NCBI RefSeq assembly: GCF_903866365.1
Contig: NZ_CAIPNF010000291.1
Location: 1-52,765, forward strand
Reading direction: 5' to 3'
DNA length: 52,765 nucleotides
Origin: an uncultured Thiocystis sp.
GTDB taxonomy: Bacteria > Pseudomonadota > Gammaproteobacteria > Chromatiales > Chromatiaceae
A model generated the notes under the pieces. The model ran no database searches. It had not been told where the DNA came from and saw only the letters and a program-made list of their open reading frames with translations. A program made the position numbers and the translations under genes. Each line of letters starts with the position of its first letter. Within the stretch, counting starts at the first letter, position 1. Of the stretch, positions 9,374 through 18,298 are shown in pieces.

Positions 9374-9988
9374 ATGTACGCTGGCGAACGCTTCAACAGC
9401 ATTTCGCATCTTGTCGGCGCCGTCCTCGCCCTGATCGGCGCAACCGTCCTGGTGACCCTTGCAGGTGCGGAAGGTGGTGCCCTGCGCATCGTCAGCTTCA
9501 GTATCTATGGGGTCACGATGTTCCTGCTTTATCTCTTTTCGACCCTCTACCACAGCCTGCGCGGGCGCGCGAAACAGGTTTTCCAAACGCTCGACCACCA
9601 CGCCATCTATTTGCTGATCGCCGGCACCTATACCCCGTTCACCCTGCTGGCCCTGCAAGGCGCCACGGGCTGGTGGATGTTCGGCGCTGTCTGGAGTCTG
9701 GCGCTGCTCGGCATCGTCCTGGATTCGCTGCCCCGCAAGGGTCCGCGGATCCTTGCGCTCTTCATCTATCTCGGCATGGGCTGGCTGGTGCTGTTCGCCC
9801 TGGACCCGCTGATCGCCGCACTCCCCCCCGGCGGATTCTGGTGGCTGCTGGCGGGCGGACTTTTCTACACCGTCGGCATCGTCTTTTATGTCCTGGACAA
9901 CCGCTACCCCTGGTGTCATGGCATCTGGCACCTGTTCGTGCTTGCCGGCAGCATCAGTCATTACGTCACGATTCTTTTTTTTCTCTGA
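9374..9988 (+). CDS. trhA: Hemolysin III / TrhA family membrane protein (PAQR superfamily)
   Basis: Seven-helix inner-membrane protein of 204 residues, the usual length. It carries the family motifs: SHLVGA near the N-terminus, STLYHS, LDHHAIYLLIAGTYTPF and the C-terminal CHGIWHLFVLAGSISHY, whose Ser/Asp/His residues are thought to bind a metal in the PAQR superfamily. Members influence membrane fluidity in E. coli; the haemolysin name is historical. It starts seven bases after pbpG, and its TGA shares one base with the slyX ATG (TGATG). Confidence 0.92.
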   Translation: MYAGERFNSISHLVGAVLALIGATVLVTLAGAEGGALRIVSFSIYGVTMFLLYLFSTLYHSLRGRAKQVFQTLDHHAIYLLIAGTYTPFTLLALQGATGWWMFGAVWSLALLGIVLDSLPRKGPRILALFIYLGMGWLVLFALDPLIAALPPGGFWWLLAGGLFYTVGIVFYVLDNRYPWCHGIWHLFVLAGSISHYVTILFFL

Positions 9989-10233
9989 TGTCGCCGAAGA
10001 TGCCCGAGGCAACCGATTCCGTGCGTTCCATCCTGGTGGCCATCGCCGATCTGCAGATGCGTCTGACCTATCAGGACGACGACATCAAGCAACTCAATCT
10101 CGTCGTCACCCGTCAGCAGGGTGAACTTTCCCGGCTCCAACAGGAGATGACGCAGCTGCGCACGCGGATCGCCGCCCTGCCCGACCCGCACGCGGAGACC
10201 GCGCGGGCGGAACCACCACCGCCTCATTATTGA
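9988..10233 (+). CDS. slyX: SlyX family protein
   Basis: Short coiled-coil protein of 81 residues. It has the SlyX signature: a first helix containing RLTYQDDDIKQLNLVVTRQQ, a second heptad stretch (LSRLQQEMTQLRTRI) and the invariant C-terminal PPPHY. The start codon overlaps the trhA stop by one base, so translation is coupled. Cellular role is not established for this family. It is the last gene of the pbpG operon and is followed within a few bases by a hairpin terminator. Confidence 0.92.
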   Translation: MSPKMPEATDSVRSILVAIADLQMRLTYQDDDIKQLNLVVTRQQGELSRLQQEMTQLRTRIAALPDPHAETARAEPPPPHY

Positions 10234-10236
10234 ATC

Positions 10237-10262
10237 GCGCCGACTCCGGCGCTTGTTGGTTT
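10237..10262 (+). terminator. Intrinsic terminator after slyX
   Basis: GCGCCG (10237-10242), loop ACTC, CGGCGC (10247-10252), then TTGTTGGTTT. The stem is GC-only and the T-rich tail is imperfect. It lies four bases after the slyX stop and before the hydrolase gene. Confidence 0.65.
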
Positions 10263-10305
10263 GGGCGAGGCTGCCGGACGTGGTTAACCGGTTCTGTGGC
10301 ATGCG

Positions 10306-11253
10306 ATGGAAAGTTTGAGTATCTTGGTTGTCACTGAATCGACCGCAGGCATTCCGCTTCCCATGGATACATTCACCGCCTTACAGAATCGACTTGCCAA
10401 TGCCGACAGCCAGTTTCTGGTCTGCAATGGGTTCCGGGTCCATTACAAACGCGCCGGAAGCGGTCCGACGCTGATCCTGCTGCTGCATGGCAGTTTTCTG
10501 AGTCTGCGCTCCTGGAGACGGGTCATGGAATCGCTGTCCGAGCAGGCGACGGTGGTCGCGTTCGACCGCCCGGTTTTCGGCCTGACCTCGCGCCCGCTCC
10601 CGCAAGACGGTAGCGGCGCACGTTACAGCGCGGAGGCGCAGAGCGATCTGGTGGCCGCGCTAATCGGACAACTGGGATTCGCGCGCGCGATCCTGATCGG
10701 GAACTCCACCGGCGGCACCATCGCACTCCTGACCGCGCTGCGCCATCCCGCGAAGGTCCAGGGGCTAGTGCTAGTCGGCGCCATGATTTACAGCGGCTAC
10801 GCGACCAGCGAGGTGCCTGGACCCATGCTGGCCGTCATGAAAGCCGCCCGGCCGGTGTTTTCGCGTCTGATGAAGTTCATGATCGCGAAACTCTATGACA
10901 AGGCGCTGCGTAAATTCTGGTATCGGCAGGAGCGGTTGACGGACGCGGAACTCGCCGCCTGCAAGGCCGATTTCATGATCGGCCCCTGGGACCAGGCGTT
11001 CTTCGAGCTGTTTCTGACCACACGGCATCTGGGGCTGGAGGCGCGTCTGCCGGCATTGGCCGTCCCCGCCCTCGTGGTGACCGGCGCGCACGATCGGGCG
11101 GTCAAGCCCGAGGAAAGTCAGCGCCTGGCTGCGGAATTACCAGACGCTACGCTTGCGCTGATCCCCGAATGCGGACATCTCCCACAGGAAGAGACCCCGG
11201 AAGCATTCCTAGGCATTGTTAAAGAGTTCCTGAAGCGGTTCAACCGCCTCTAA
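10306..11253 (+). CDS. Alpha/beta-fold hydrolase
   Basis: Hydrolase of up to 315 residues. The strand-turn-helix elbow is GNSTGG (nucleophile Ser), the acid is Asp in GAHDRAV and the base is His in CGHLPQEE; HGSFLS near residue 62 is the oxyanion-hole region. No signal peptide is seen. Neither the first ATG (10306) nor the in-frame ATG at 10363 (MDTFTALQN) has a clear ribosome site, so the first 19 residues are uncertain. It stands alone after the slyX terminator and at the left edge of the AT-rich exopolysaccharide locus. Substrate is unknown. Confidence 0.85.
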   Translation: MESLSILVVTESTAGIPLPMDTFTALQNRLANADSQFLVCNGFRVHYKRAGSGPTLILLLHGSFLSLRSWRRVMESLSEQATVVAFDRPVFGLTSRPLPQDGSGARYSAEAQSDLVAALIGQLGFARAILIGNSTGGTIALLTALRHPAKVQGLVLVGAMIYSGYATSEVPGPMLAVMKAARPVFSRLMKFMIAKLYDKALRKFWYRQERLTDAELAACKADFMIGPWDQAFFELFLTTRHLGLEARLPALAVPALVVTGAHDRAVKPEESQRLAAELPDATLALIPECGHLPQEETPEAFLGIVKEFLKRFNRL

Positions 11254-11306
11254 ACCGCATCCAGGATCACAAACAATCCGCACTCCCGAGAAAGCTCAAA
11301 TCATGA

Positions 11307-12146
11307 TCAAAGCGAGTTCTGTCGTGCAAGATTCCAAATAAAGTGATAAGCGATGTCATCCGCCGTCTCGCCACGATAGGAGTTCACCGGAATACGCCGA
11401 AGATGGAAAGGGTCGGATTGTATTGAATTTACGCCGCCATGACAGGAAAGACAGCAACGAAAGCCTGCCTCTTTAACTATTGATCGATTCTCACTGCTCA
11501 GATTGTTCCGACCTCCGTAAGGATAAGCGAAGAGGTTGATGTCTATCCCGAGTTCGTTTTGTAGCCGCTGACGAGACTGAGTTATTTCATCAAGCGCAGA
11601 TGCCGAAGAAATTTTTCCAAGGTCTGCGTGCGTGACGGTGTGGCAGCCAATCTCAAAGCCACGGGCGTGCAGGGATCGAACCTGATCCCAATCCATCCAC
11701 CCGGGAGCTTTTGGCATGGATCGATCCCACCAGGCAACATCCTTGGTTCCGATAAATCCAGTAGCAACGAAAAAGGTTGCTGGAAGCCCGTAACGCTCAA
11801 GGATTGGGGCAGCATGTTCAAAATTATCGCGGTAGCCATCATCAAAAGTAATCGAGAGCGTCCCGCCAGATGACTTGCGACCGACCTCATCTAGTTGTTG
11901 GGAGAGCGGAACAACTCGAAATGTACGTGCAAAAAATTCACAATAATCAGCGAACTCCTCGGTTCCACAGGTTAGTTGATCGGGGAAATCAAGATTGTCC
12001 ACGCGATGAAATGCCGCGATCCAAATGTGATTCGAGGTTACGATTCGCTTTATGGGTGCGCCAAGCAATACCCTCCCAATCAAACGCTTAACTTGGCGGG
12101 TTGCTCGATTGGTTAGGGTTTTTGTGTTGCCTAAATAAATATTCAT
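11307..12146 (-). CDS. Polysaccharide deacetylase (NodB family)
   Basis: Product of 279 residues with the NodB catalytic set: SITFDDGY (catalytic and metal Asp pair), GCHTVTH (metal-binding His pair) and the FAYPYGG strand. It would remove N-acetyl groups from a polymer or its precursor. The N-terminus is basic and has no clear signal peptide. The architecture resembles the deacetylases found in exosortase-associated (XrtA) exopolysaccharide loci, and the neighbouring genes fit that set. It is transcribed away from the AAA-OmpA gene; a dyad at 12183-12210 lies in the shared intergenic region. Confidence 0.88.
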   Translation of the reverse strand: MNIYLGNTKTLTNRATRQVKRLIGRVLLGAPIKRIVTSNHIWIAAFHRVDNLDFPDQLTCGTEEFADYCEFFARTFRVVPLSQQLDEVGRKSSGGTLSITFDDGYRDNFEHAAPILERYGLPATFFVATGFIGTKDVAWWDRSMPKAPGWMDWDQVRSLHARGFEIGCHTVTHADLGKISSASALDEITQSRQRLQNELGIDINLFAYPYGGRNNLSSENRSIVKEAGFRCCLSCHGGVNSIQSDPFHLRRIPVNSYRGETADDIAYHFIWNLARQNSL

Positions 12147-12182
12147 TTCAGTTGTAGTCCCTCAGACACGATGTCTATTCCT

Positions 12183-12210
12183 CAGGTAAAGCAGAACATG
12201 ATTTTACCTG
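12183..12210. promoter_or_regulatory. Perfect dyad CAGGTAAA-N12-TTTACCTG
   Basis: Eight-base arms at 12183-12190 and 12203-12210 are exact inverted repeats. The site is 37 bases upstream of the deacetylase start and about 270 bases upstream of the AAA-OmpA gene, so it could be an operator for the divergent pair. No regulator is assigned. The rest of the 337-base gap (12147-12483) is AT-rich, with nothing recognised except the AAGGA ribosome site at about 12471. Confidence 0.4.
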
Positions 12211-12483
12211 CACTGCTATCCTGCGTTATAAACCATGACAGCATATCCGACACTGGCTTTTTCTGGATTTCACGCTCAAGTTCAAGCAGACCCATGATAA
12301 TATTCAAGACAGGCTCAAAAGTGCGCGAGGGTCGACATTTACCGGAGACAGACTGCCAAATCGAATCCCAAACTCTTATGGATATTACATAACCAGTAAA
12401 TTCCCAGTCACGCAGAAATTATACAAAATTAACCCTCCTTTATCCGTCAGATAATGCAACTTTAATGCAAGAAGGATTATAAA

Positions 12484-14766
12484 ATGTACGAATCTTTTTT
12501 TAACCTTCGCGAAAAACCTTTCTCGCTTCTACCTGATCCAAGTTTTTTGTTTATGAGCGATCAGCATCAACAGGCGTTGACATTACTCGAGTACGGATTA
12601 TTAAACCAAGCCGGCTTCATGATTCTCACCGGAGAAATCGGTTCAGGTAAAACCACGTTGATGCGCTACTTGTTAACAAAGCTTGACACGAGCTACACCG
12701 TGGGGTTGATTTCAAACACGCATCAATCGCTTGGCGACCTAATGGATTGGGTTTGCATGGCCCTCGACATTCAGATGGGAAATGCAACAAAGCTCGAAAA
12801 ATACCGGGCATTTGTAGACTTTATTATCGACAAATACGCAAAAGGGCAACGCGTTCTTTTAATCGTGGACGAAGCTCAAAACCTCGGTATCGAGACGCTT
12901 GAGGAACTTCGCTTACTATCGAATATCAATTCTGACAAAGATCTTGTATTGCAGTTGATGCTCTTAGGACAACCGCAATTACGCGACCTACTTCATCATC
13001 CCGATCTCGAACAATTCGCTCAGAGAGTAGCTTCCTCATACCATCTCGGACGGATTGGACTAAAGGAAACGGAAAACTATATCCGCCACCGCATAATAAT
13101 CGCCGGTGGGACTCACGAGATTTTTAGTCAGGATGCTTGCGAAGCAATTCATCACTACAGTAAAGGTATACCAAGGGTTATTAACCTCATTTGCGATACA
13201 GCCCTCGTATACGCATACGGAGCAGGCGAGAGATTTATTACAAGTGAATCAATTGATGAGCTAATCCGGACTCATATGCCGAATCTCATCATCTCGATCG
13301 ACAGCGAAAGAATTGTTCGGCAAAAACCTGAAACACATAAGCCTTCAATCGGCAACACAGCCGCAAACGCGATAAATGCAATCAAGTCAAACGAAATCAC
13401 GATTACGTCAGCTATTTCCAACAATACTGCCAGCGGCCAAAACACGACAACTAATTCATCTGATATTGCGCCAAAATTAAACCAAGGTGAAACGCTCTCG
13501 CCATTAAACTTTGGGATAGCACCACATCCTCTGACACAAGCCCCCAAAAGCCTCGGTAGCACTATAACAAACCCTATTCCGCCAACTAGAACGCCATTTT
13601 ATATAGCAGGAGAACCTCAATCGCGATCTGTCTTTCATGCCAACACCGCAGCTTCGGATCAGAAACAGAACAGCATAGGTGCGAAACTGAAACAGCAAGA
13701 GATAAACGGTTCTCACACAGCGCCTTACAAGAAATTACCTTTAGCAGCTCAACGCATTCAGAAGAAAGACAGCAAATCGCCCAATCGAATGCTGCCTGTC
13801 ATGAGTGTACTTGTTCTGCTAATATCCCTCGGAATCGCATCAATCTGGCTAGGCGACTCACCGATTAGCGACAGTATTAGAGAGAGGATTTCAAATTTAC
13901 TAAAGGTAAACATTAAAAACTCAACAGAGCCCACGAGTGCCACAGAATCGATTAGCAATCCAAGCACCGAAGCAGTTTATTCTACGACCGACGAGATCAG
14001 TCAAGAGCCTTTGAAATCACCATCCACGTTAATGAATCAACAATCACATGCACTTGGGACACTGTCATCATCGCAATTAGAGAATGGGCAAGGGCAAGGG
14101 CAAGGGCAAGGGCAACTAAAAATTAGCTCATCTCAAAAAGAATCATCGACAGACGATTTTGTGGTTAGCATCGATAACGATAACACCCAGAATCAATTGG
14201 AAACCAAAGAGCAAGTTACGGATAGTCCTAATTTCCTAAAATATTCCGAGCAAAACACACCACAGAATTCCTCAACTGAGAATCAGGGCATAATCTCTCA
14301 AATTCAGATAGCTGACAATGACAAACAAGCAATATTACCGATAGTCACTCTTGAAAACCAATTGAGTCAGTTAACTGTATCGATCGAGAAACTTTCTCCG
14401 AAGCATTTAACCGCCAACCTCGGCAGCCTTGTTCAATTCAAAGACGGAAGTGCCGCGCTGCCGCCTGAGGCTCAAAGAGTGCTTTCTCAGATCGCAGGCA
14501 TCCTAAAGAAATCTCGCGAAATTCATCTCAAAGTTATTTCTCACACAGATAGTTCAGGAAGCATTTCGCTGAACCAGTCGTTATCGGATAGGCGTGCAAA
14601 AGTCGTTGCGGATTACTTGGTTAACAGCGGTATTCCTATTGAACAAGTGGAATACGAGGGTCGGGGTAAAAGTGAAATGAAAGTTGCACCTAATCAAGAA
14701 AACAAAATAGGCGCATGGGTAAATCGTCGCATTGAAATCGAACTCTACGATAAAAACAATTTTTAA
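12484..14766 (+). CDS. ExeA/XrtA-type AAA ATPase fused to an OmpA-like peptidoglycan-binding domain
   Basis: Product of 760 residues; AAGGA lies eight bases before the ATG. Residues 1-265 are an ExeA/GspA-like AAA ATPase (MYESFFNLREKPFSLLPDP start, Walker A GEIGSGKTT at 50-58, Walker B VLLIVDEAQ near 124-132), as in the ATPases of exosortase-linked exopolysaccharide loci. A low-complexity Ser/Thr/Asn linker follows, then one membrane segment (about 437-457), a second linker with (GQ)5, and a C-terminal OmpA/MotB domain (about 645-760) with HTDSSGS, LSDRRAKVVADYL and the NRRIEIEL end. Cytoplasmic ATPase and periplasmic peptidoglycan-binding sides are inferred from this order. ExeA itself ends in a different peptidoglycan-binding domain, so the arrangement is analogous but not the same. 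Confidence 0.9.
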   Translation: MYESFFNLREKPFSLLPDPSFLFMSDQHQQALTLLEYGLLNQAGFMILTGEIGSGKTTLMRYLLTKLDTSYTVGLISNTHQSLGDLMDWVCMALDIQMGNATKLEKYRAFVDFIIDKYAKGQRVLLIVDEAQNLGIETLEELRLLSNINSDKDLVLQLMLLGQPQLRDLLHHPDLEQFAQRVASSYHLGRIGLKETENYIRHRIIIAGGTHEIFSQDACEAIHHYSKGIPRVINLICDTALVYAYGAGERFITSESIDELIRTHMPNLIISIDSERIVRQKPETHKPSIGNTAANAINAIKSNEITITSAISNNTASGQNTTTNSSDIAPKLNQGETLSPLNFGIAPHPLTQAPKSLGSTITNPIPPTRTPFYIAGEPQSRSVFHANTAASDQKQNSIGAKLKQQEINGSHTAPYKKLPLAAQRIQKKDSKSPNRMLPVMSVLVLLISLGIASIWLGDSPISDSIRERISNLLKVNIKNSTEPTSATESISNPSTEAVYSTTDEISQEPLKSPSTLMNQQSHALGTLSSSQLENGQGQGQGQGQLKISSSQKESSTDDFVVSIDNDNTQNQLETKEQVTDSPNFLKYSEQNTPQNSSTENQGIISQIQIADNDKQAILPIVTLENQLSQLTVSIEKLSPKHLTANLGSLVQFKDGSAALPPEAQRVLSQIAGILKKSREIHLKVISHTDSSGSISLNQSLSDRRAKVVADYLVNSGIPIEQVEYEGRGKSEMKVAPNQENKIGAWVNRRIEIELYDKNNF
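14086..14115 (+). repeat. In-frame hexamer repeat (GGGCAA)5
   Basis: Five perfect GGGCAA units coding for five Gly-Gln pairs in the periplasmic linker of the AAA-OmpA protein. Unit number could change without shifting the frame. Confidence 0.95.
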
Positions 14767-14815
14767 TGAATTAATATAGGGCCAGAGGAAGACTAGGCGA
14801 ATAACTTAAAACCCT

Positions 14816-16009
14816 TTATGTTGCATCAATACGAGGAATAGTCAGGGACTTAGTATAGACAATTCGTCTTAGTAAAGCAGCCATCTCTGAAACCATTTGA
14901 TCCTCACGAAACTGACTGAGTACGAGTTTTCGTCCATTTTTTCCCATCAATTGTAATGAACATAGGTCAGACGTGAGAGAATTTATTTTACAAGCCAGAT
15001 TTTCAGTATTTCCAGGCTGGAATAAACTTCCAGTCGAGCCTTCGATAACTGCCTCAGACATCCCTCCTATATCTGATGCCAAGACAGGAATTTCCATAGA
15101 AAGCGCTTCAAGCATAGCCATTGAAAAAGTCTCTACAGCAGTAGAAGGCAATATCAATAAATTAGTGCTGGCCAATACAGGCCGCACATCAGCAACTTCA
15201 CCGATAAAACATACACGATCTCCGATGCCATATGCAGTTACCTGATCCTGGATTGCTTGTCTAGTTTGCCCATCTCCAGCGAACACAACAAAGGTATCTT
15301 TTCGATCAATCATTGCATAGGCATCGACAAGAATTTTCTGACCTTTTTCTGGTCTAAAGCCGGCTATGCATGTGAGTACAGTAGCATCATAAGGTATCTC
15401 ATGAATTTTTCTAAATAATCTCCCTTCATCAATAAATGCAATAGGCTCAAAATGATCCGTATCGATACCATTATAAATTACCTCAGAATTGCCCTCTAAA
15501 AAATGATATTTTTTTAGCCAATATTCCCTTTGCCGCATACATACAAAAACTATTGCATCACATCGTCGTAGTATCCATTGATAAATAAACCTGTTTTGTA
15601 ATTCCTCTTTCAAGCCTCGACTGATAGTTGTGTGTATTGCAGCAATGACTGGGGGCTTGTTAACTGAATACTTGCTCGCTAGCCAGCCCCAGAAAGCAGT
15701 AAACGGCGAACTACAATGTATAACATCGATTTTTTCAACATTGATGACATGCGATATCATTAAGATGAGATTCCAATCAAACCATCTCCTAGTGCGTAAG
15801 ACATGATGAAATCGTACACAATCTTGATCTAGCCGATCTAATTGATCTATTTCTTTTTCAAAGACTAGCAAGTGTTTTTCAATTTGGTTGGCATCAAGTC
15901 GGTTAACAAGATTAACGACCTGAGTCTCCGCTCCGGCACGACGTAGAGAAGGTACAATAAATAGAGCCTTAATTGGCAACTGCTGGAGCATCATGTCCTG
16001 CTTAATCAT
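14816..16009 (-). CDS. Glycosyltransferase, GT4-like (GT-B fold)
   Basis: About 397 residues from the ATG at 16009; a TTG two codons earlier and an ATG pair at 15994/15991 are alternatives, and ribosome sites are weak. Motifs are LRRAGAETQVVNLVNRL near the N-terminus, VIYNGIDTDHF, GFRPEKGQ and the nucleotide-sugar binding ETFSMAMLEAL (E-x7-E type). It would add a sugar to a lipid-linked repeat unit at the inner face of the membrane. It is the last gene of the minus-strand exopolysaccharide run, 26 bases after the Wzy-like gene, and ends 49 bases from the convergent AAA-OmpA gene; no clear terminator is visible between them. Confidence 0.9.
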   Translation of the reverse strand: MIKQDMMLQQLPIKALFIVPSLRRAGAETQVVNLVNRLDANQIEKHLLVFEKEIDQLDRLDQDCVRFHHVLRTRRWFDWNLILMISHVINVEKIDVIHCSSPFTAFWGWLASKYSVNKPPVIAAIHTTISRGLKEELQNRFIYQWILRRCDAIVFVCMRQREYWLKKYHFLEGNSEVIYNGIDTDHFEPIAFIDEGRLFRKIHEIPYDATVLTCIAGFRPEKGQKILVDAYAMIDRKDTFVVFAGDGQTRQAIQDQVTAYGIGDRVCFIGEVADVRPVLASTNLLILPSTAVETFSMAMLEALSMEIPVLASDIGGMSEAVIEGSTGSLFQPGNTENLACKINSLTSDLCSLQLMGKNGRKLVLSQFREDQMVSEMAALLRRIVYTKSLTIPRIDAT

Positions 16010-16035
16010 GTCCAAAAGGTTGACTTCATAAATAA

Positions 16036-17403
16036 TTAACCCTTATGGGTTGTCCGCCTGATAACGCCATTAGATGAATTTCCGGTATCTCTAATCTCTT
16101 TATTCGTCAATGCGGTGAGAGCCCCCCAAATCATAAATATGAAATGTTGATACTCAGTCGATTCCGACCTCAGAAACTCGACCTTAATCTGGTCGATTAG
16201 AAATAAGGCCATCACGATGATCGCAAGTCTGGCAAAGCCGTCCTCAACAAGAGTCTCTCTTGGAGTTCGACTCCCATCGTAAAAACTCCAAGTTATGCGC
16301 ATCAAAAAAGCAAGGTACGCGATAAAGCCAATAATGCCAAGCGTATAGAGGAGGAACAGATATAGATTGTGCGGCCACAAAACAGGCTGTGGTGCACCAG
16401 GTCTCATGTAGGTATTATCCGAAAATTTTAATTGTGGCCCGTGACCAAGGATCGGTTTGCTCGATATGTGCTCCAAGGTCTGCGGCCATGTTTTACTTCT
16501 CGTATCTGGGATACCTTCCTCGATTTCAGTTTCCGCCAACCGATCAAACAATTTATTGAAATCAGTATAATTAATGACAACAATTGACGAAACAGCAAAG
16601 GCGATCCCTGCTCCAACAAGACTTAAAAGAACGCCACGAGCCCCCATCTCCTTCCTAAACAAAAAAAGAAACAATAAACATCCTGCAACTAAGGTAAATA
16701 TACCCCCTCTGTTACCAGTTGCGATCATCATGGAGAAATTACCCATGATCATAAAAATCAACAAGAGCCTAATAACCTGACTCAATTTCAGCATCCAAAG
16801 AGCGTATCCCGTTATAAATACCCCGATCACCATATACTCGGCGGTTAAGCCAACAGTTTTAAACGGGCCACTGAGACGTCCATCTTCCCGGGCGGGTCGC
16901 AATCCTATCTCGCCGCCAACGAATGGAGAACTCTCATCAAGCCCCACAACGATCTGCGCGACACTATAAAGTAAAACTAAGCCATTCAAAATCAGAAACA
17001 GATATAGAAAATGTTTAACATCCCTGTTTTGACGGAAATAATTGTAAACAATATAAAAAACCAAAAAGTCTGAGCCTACCAGGAAAAGATATAGCAAATG
17101 GTCTTGTAATGTTACTGATGGTACTTGGCTAAGTGCGAGCGCATAGGAAAAAAATATAAATCCTACATATCCTAGGAACGGTAATTCCCGAAACTGAGTG
17201 CGCAAAACCCATACAAACGCTATTAGATAAATCAAATAAATTGTCAGCGAACCGTACCTTGAACCTATAATCTGAAATGGTATTATTAATATCAGGGTTA
17301 TAACCACCCACTTGGTAGGCACAAAATAAACAAGTAAGAAAGCTAAAACAGCGATGACCGCTGCTATATTCATTTGTAGCCACTGCGCAGACGACAATTC
17401 CAT
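16036..17403 (-). CDS. O-antigen ligase / Wzy-like polymerase
   Basis: Polytopic inner-membrane protein of 455 residues with about ten hydrophobic segments. The large periplasmic loop and the motif ATGNRGG before a membrane helix fit the Wzy_C/O-antigen ligase superfamily, as does HNLYLFLLYTLGIIG near the C-terminus. It would polymerise or transfer lipid-linked glycan. In exosortase-linked loci an O-ligase-like protein also occurs; which role it has here cannot be decided from sequence. It lies between the tyrosine-kinase-like gene and the glycosyltransferase on the same strand, with short gaps, so cotranscription is likely. Confidence 0.85.
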   Translation of the reverse strand: MELSSAQWLQMNIAAVIAVLAFLLVYFVPTKWVVITLILIIPFQIIGSRYGSLTIYLIYLIAFVWVLRTQFRELPFLGYVGFIFFSYALALSQVPSVTLQDHLLYLFLVGSDFLVFYIVYNYFRQNRDVKHFLYLFLILNGLVLLYSVAQIVVGLDESSPFVGGEIGLRPAREDGRLSGPFKTVGLTAEYMVIGVFITGYALWMLKLSQVIRLLLIFMIMGNFSMMIATGNRGGIFTLVAGCLLFLFLFRKEMGARGVLLSLVGAGIAFAVSSIVVINYTDFNKLFDRLAETEIEEGIPDTRSKTWPQTLEHISSKPILGHGPQLKFSDNTYMRPGAPQPVLWPHNLYLFLLYTLGIIGFIAYLAFLMRITWSFYDGSRTPRETLVEDGFARLAIIVMALFLIDQIKVEFLRSESTEYQHFIFMIWGALTALTNKEIRDTGNSSNGVIRRTTHKG

Positions 17404-17438
17404 AAAATTATATTCTTAGACTCAAAATCATTGTAAAG

Positions 17439-18257
17439 CTAATGATAGTCATAAATCATTGCCCCATGATCGGACTTCGTGAGTACCGTACCGAGTATCG
17501 CTTTATCCTTTAGCATCTCATACATTCTACGAACATCTTCTGCTGTTGTTCGACCTTCCTCAATCACAAGGAGGGCAGCGTCCCAATATTGCGAAACCGC
17601 AACAACATCGTCTACTGAAAGCACAGGCGGCATATCTATAATAATGATTCCATCTGAATACCGACTCCTGATATCGCTTATTAAACTCTGCATTTTTGGA
17701 AGCAACAGCGCTTCTGATGAATGCGAAAAAGCTTCACGACCTGGAAGAACCAAAAGACCTTCAATATTAGGACTGAAGATAATATCCGTTATTGGCACAT
17801 CACCTAACAAGAAATCACTAATTCCTGGAATAGGGTCATCAAGGAAGCATGTCCGAATCGAGGGATGTCGCAGATCCAAATCAACCAATAACACAGACTG
17901 TTGCGCATGCCTTGCAAGAGTGATTGCCAAATTAATTGCAGTTACCGTCTTACCATTGCCCGGAGTAGGACTAGTCACAAGCAAGGTTGACCAACCGTTA
18001 GCCTTCATTATTTTCAGAACCTGAGTGCGCAACATTTTAAAAGCGCCTTCCACATTGGCAGCTATACCACCTCCAAGGAGTATGCGGTGAGCTTCAAGCC
18101 GCGCGACCTCGACTTCAATGTTTTTATACTCTATTGGTGTATTGATAGAACCGAAATTCGGTTCTGAAAAGGTTCCAGATTGACTCATCGAGCTATAACG
18201 TCCAAGCGATGAACGTTCTTCACGCGCTTTTTCTAGTGCTTTCTTTAAACGGTCCAT
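17439..18257 (-). CDS. BY-kinase-like ATPase (CpsD/CapB, XrtA-associated tyrosine kinase type)
   Basis: Cytoplasmic ATPase of 272 residues; AGGG lies seven bases before the ATG. Walker A TSPTPGNGKT (95-104), Walker A' VLLVDLDLRHP and Walker B GIIIIDMPP identify the bacterial tyrosine-kinase fold used to control Wzz/Wzc-type polymerisation. The protein ends IYDYH and lacks the long tyrosine cluster of canonical BY-kinases, as is common in the exosortase-associated branch. Its membrane activator is probably the product of the chain-length gene immediately upstream (41-base gap). Confidence 0.9.
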   Translation of the reverse strand: MDRLKKALEKAREERSSLGRYSSMSQSGTFSEPNFGSINTPIEYKNIEVEVARLEAHRILLGGGIAANVEGAFKMLRTQVLKIMKANGWSTLLVTSPTPGNGKTVTAINLAITLARHAQQSVLLVDLDLRHPSIRTCFLDDPIPGISDFLLGDVPITDIIFSPNIEGLLVLPGREAFSHSSEALLLPKMQSLISDIRSRYSDGIIIIDMPPVLSVDDVVAVSQYWDAALLVIEEGRTTAEDVRRMYEMLKDKAILGTVLTKSDHGAMIYDYH

Positions 18258-18298
18258 GAATAAACCCTAATTATGAAGCGGATGAAATATTTATCAGG

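Noticed and set aside
12171-12392. Open frame of 73 codons in the gap before the AAA-OmpA gene
   Set aside because: No ribosome site or domain, and it covers the dyad and promoter region of the divergent genes.
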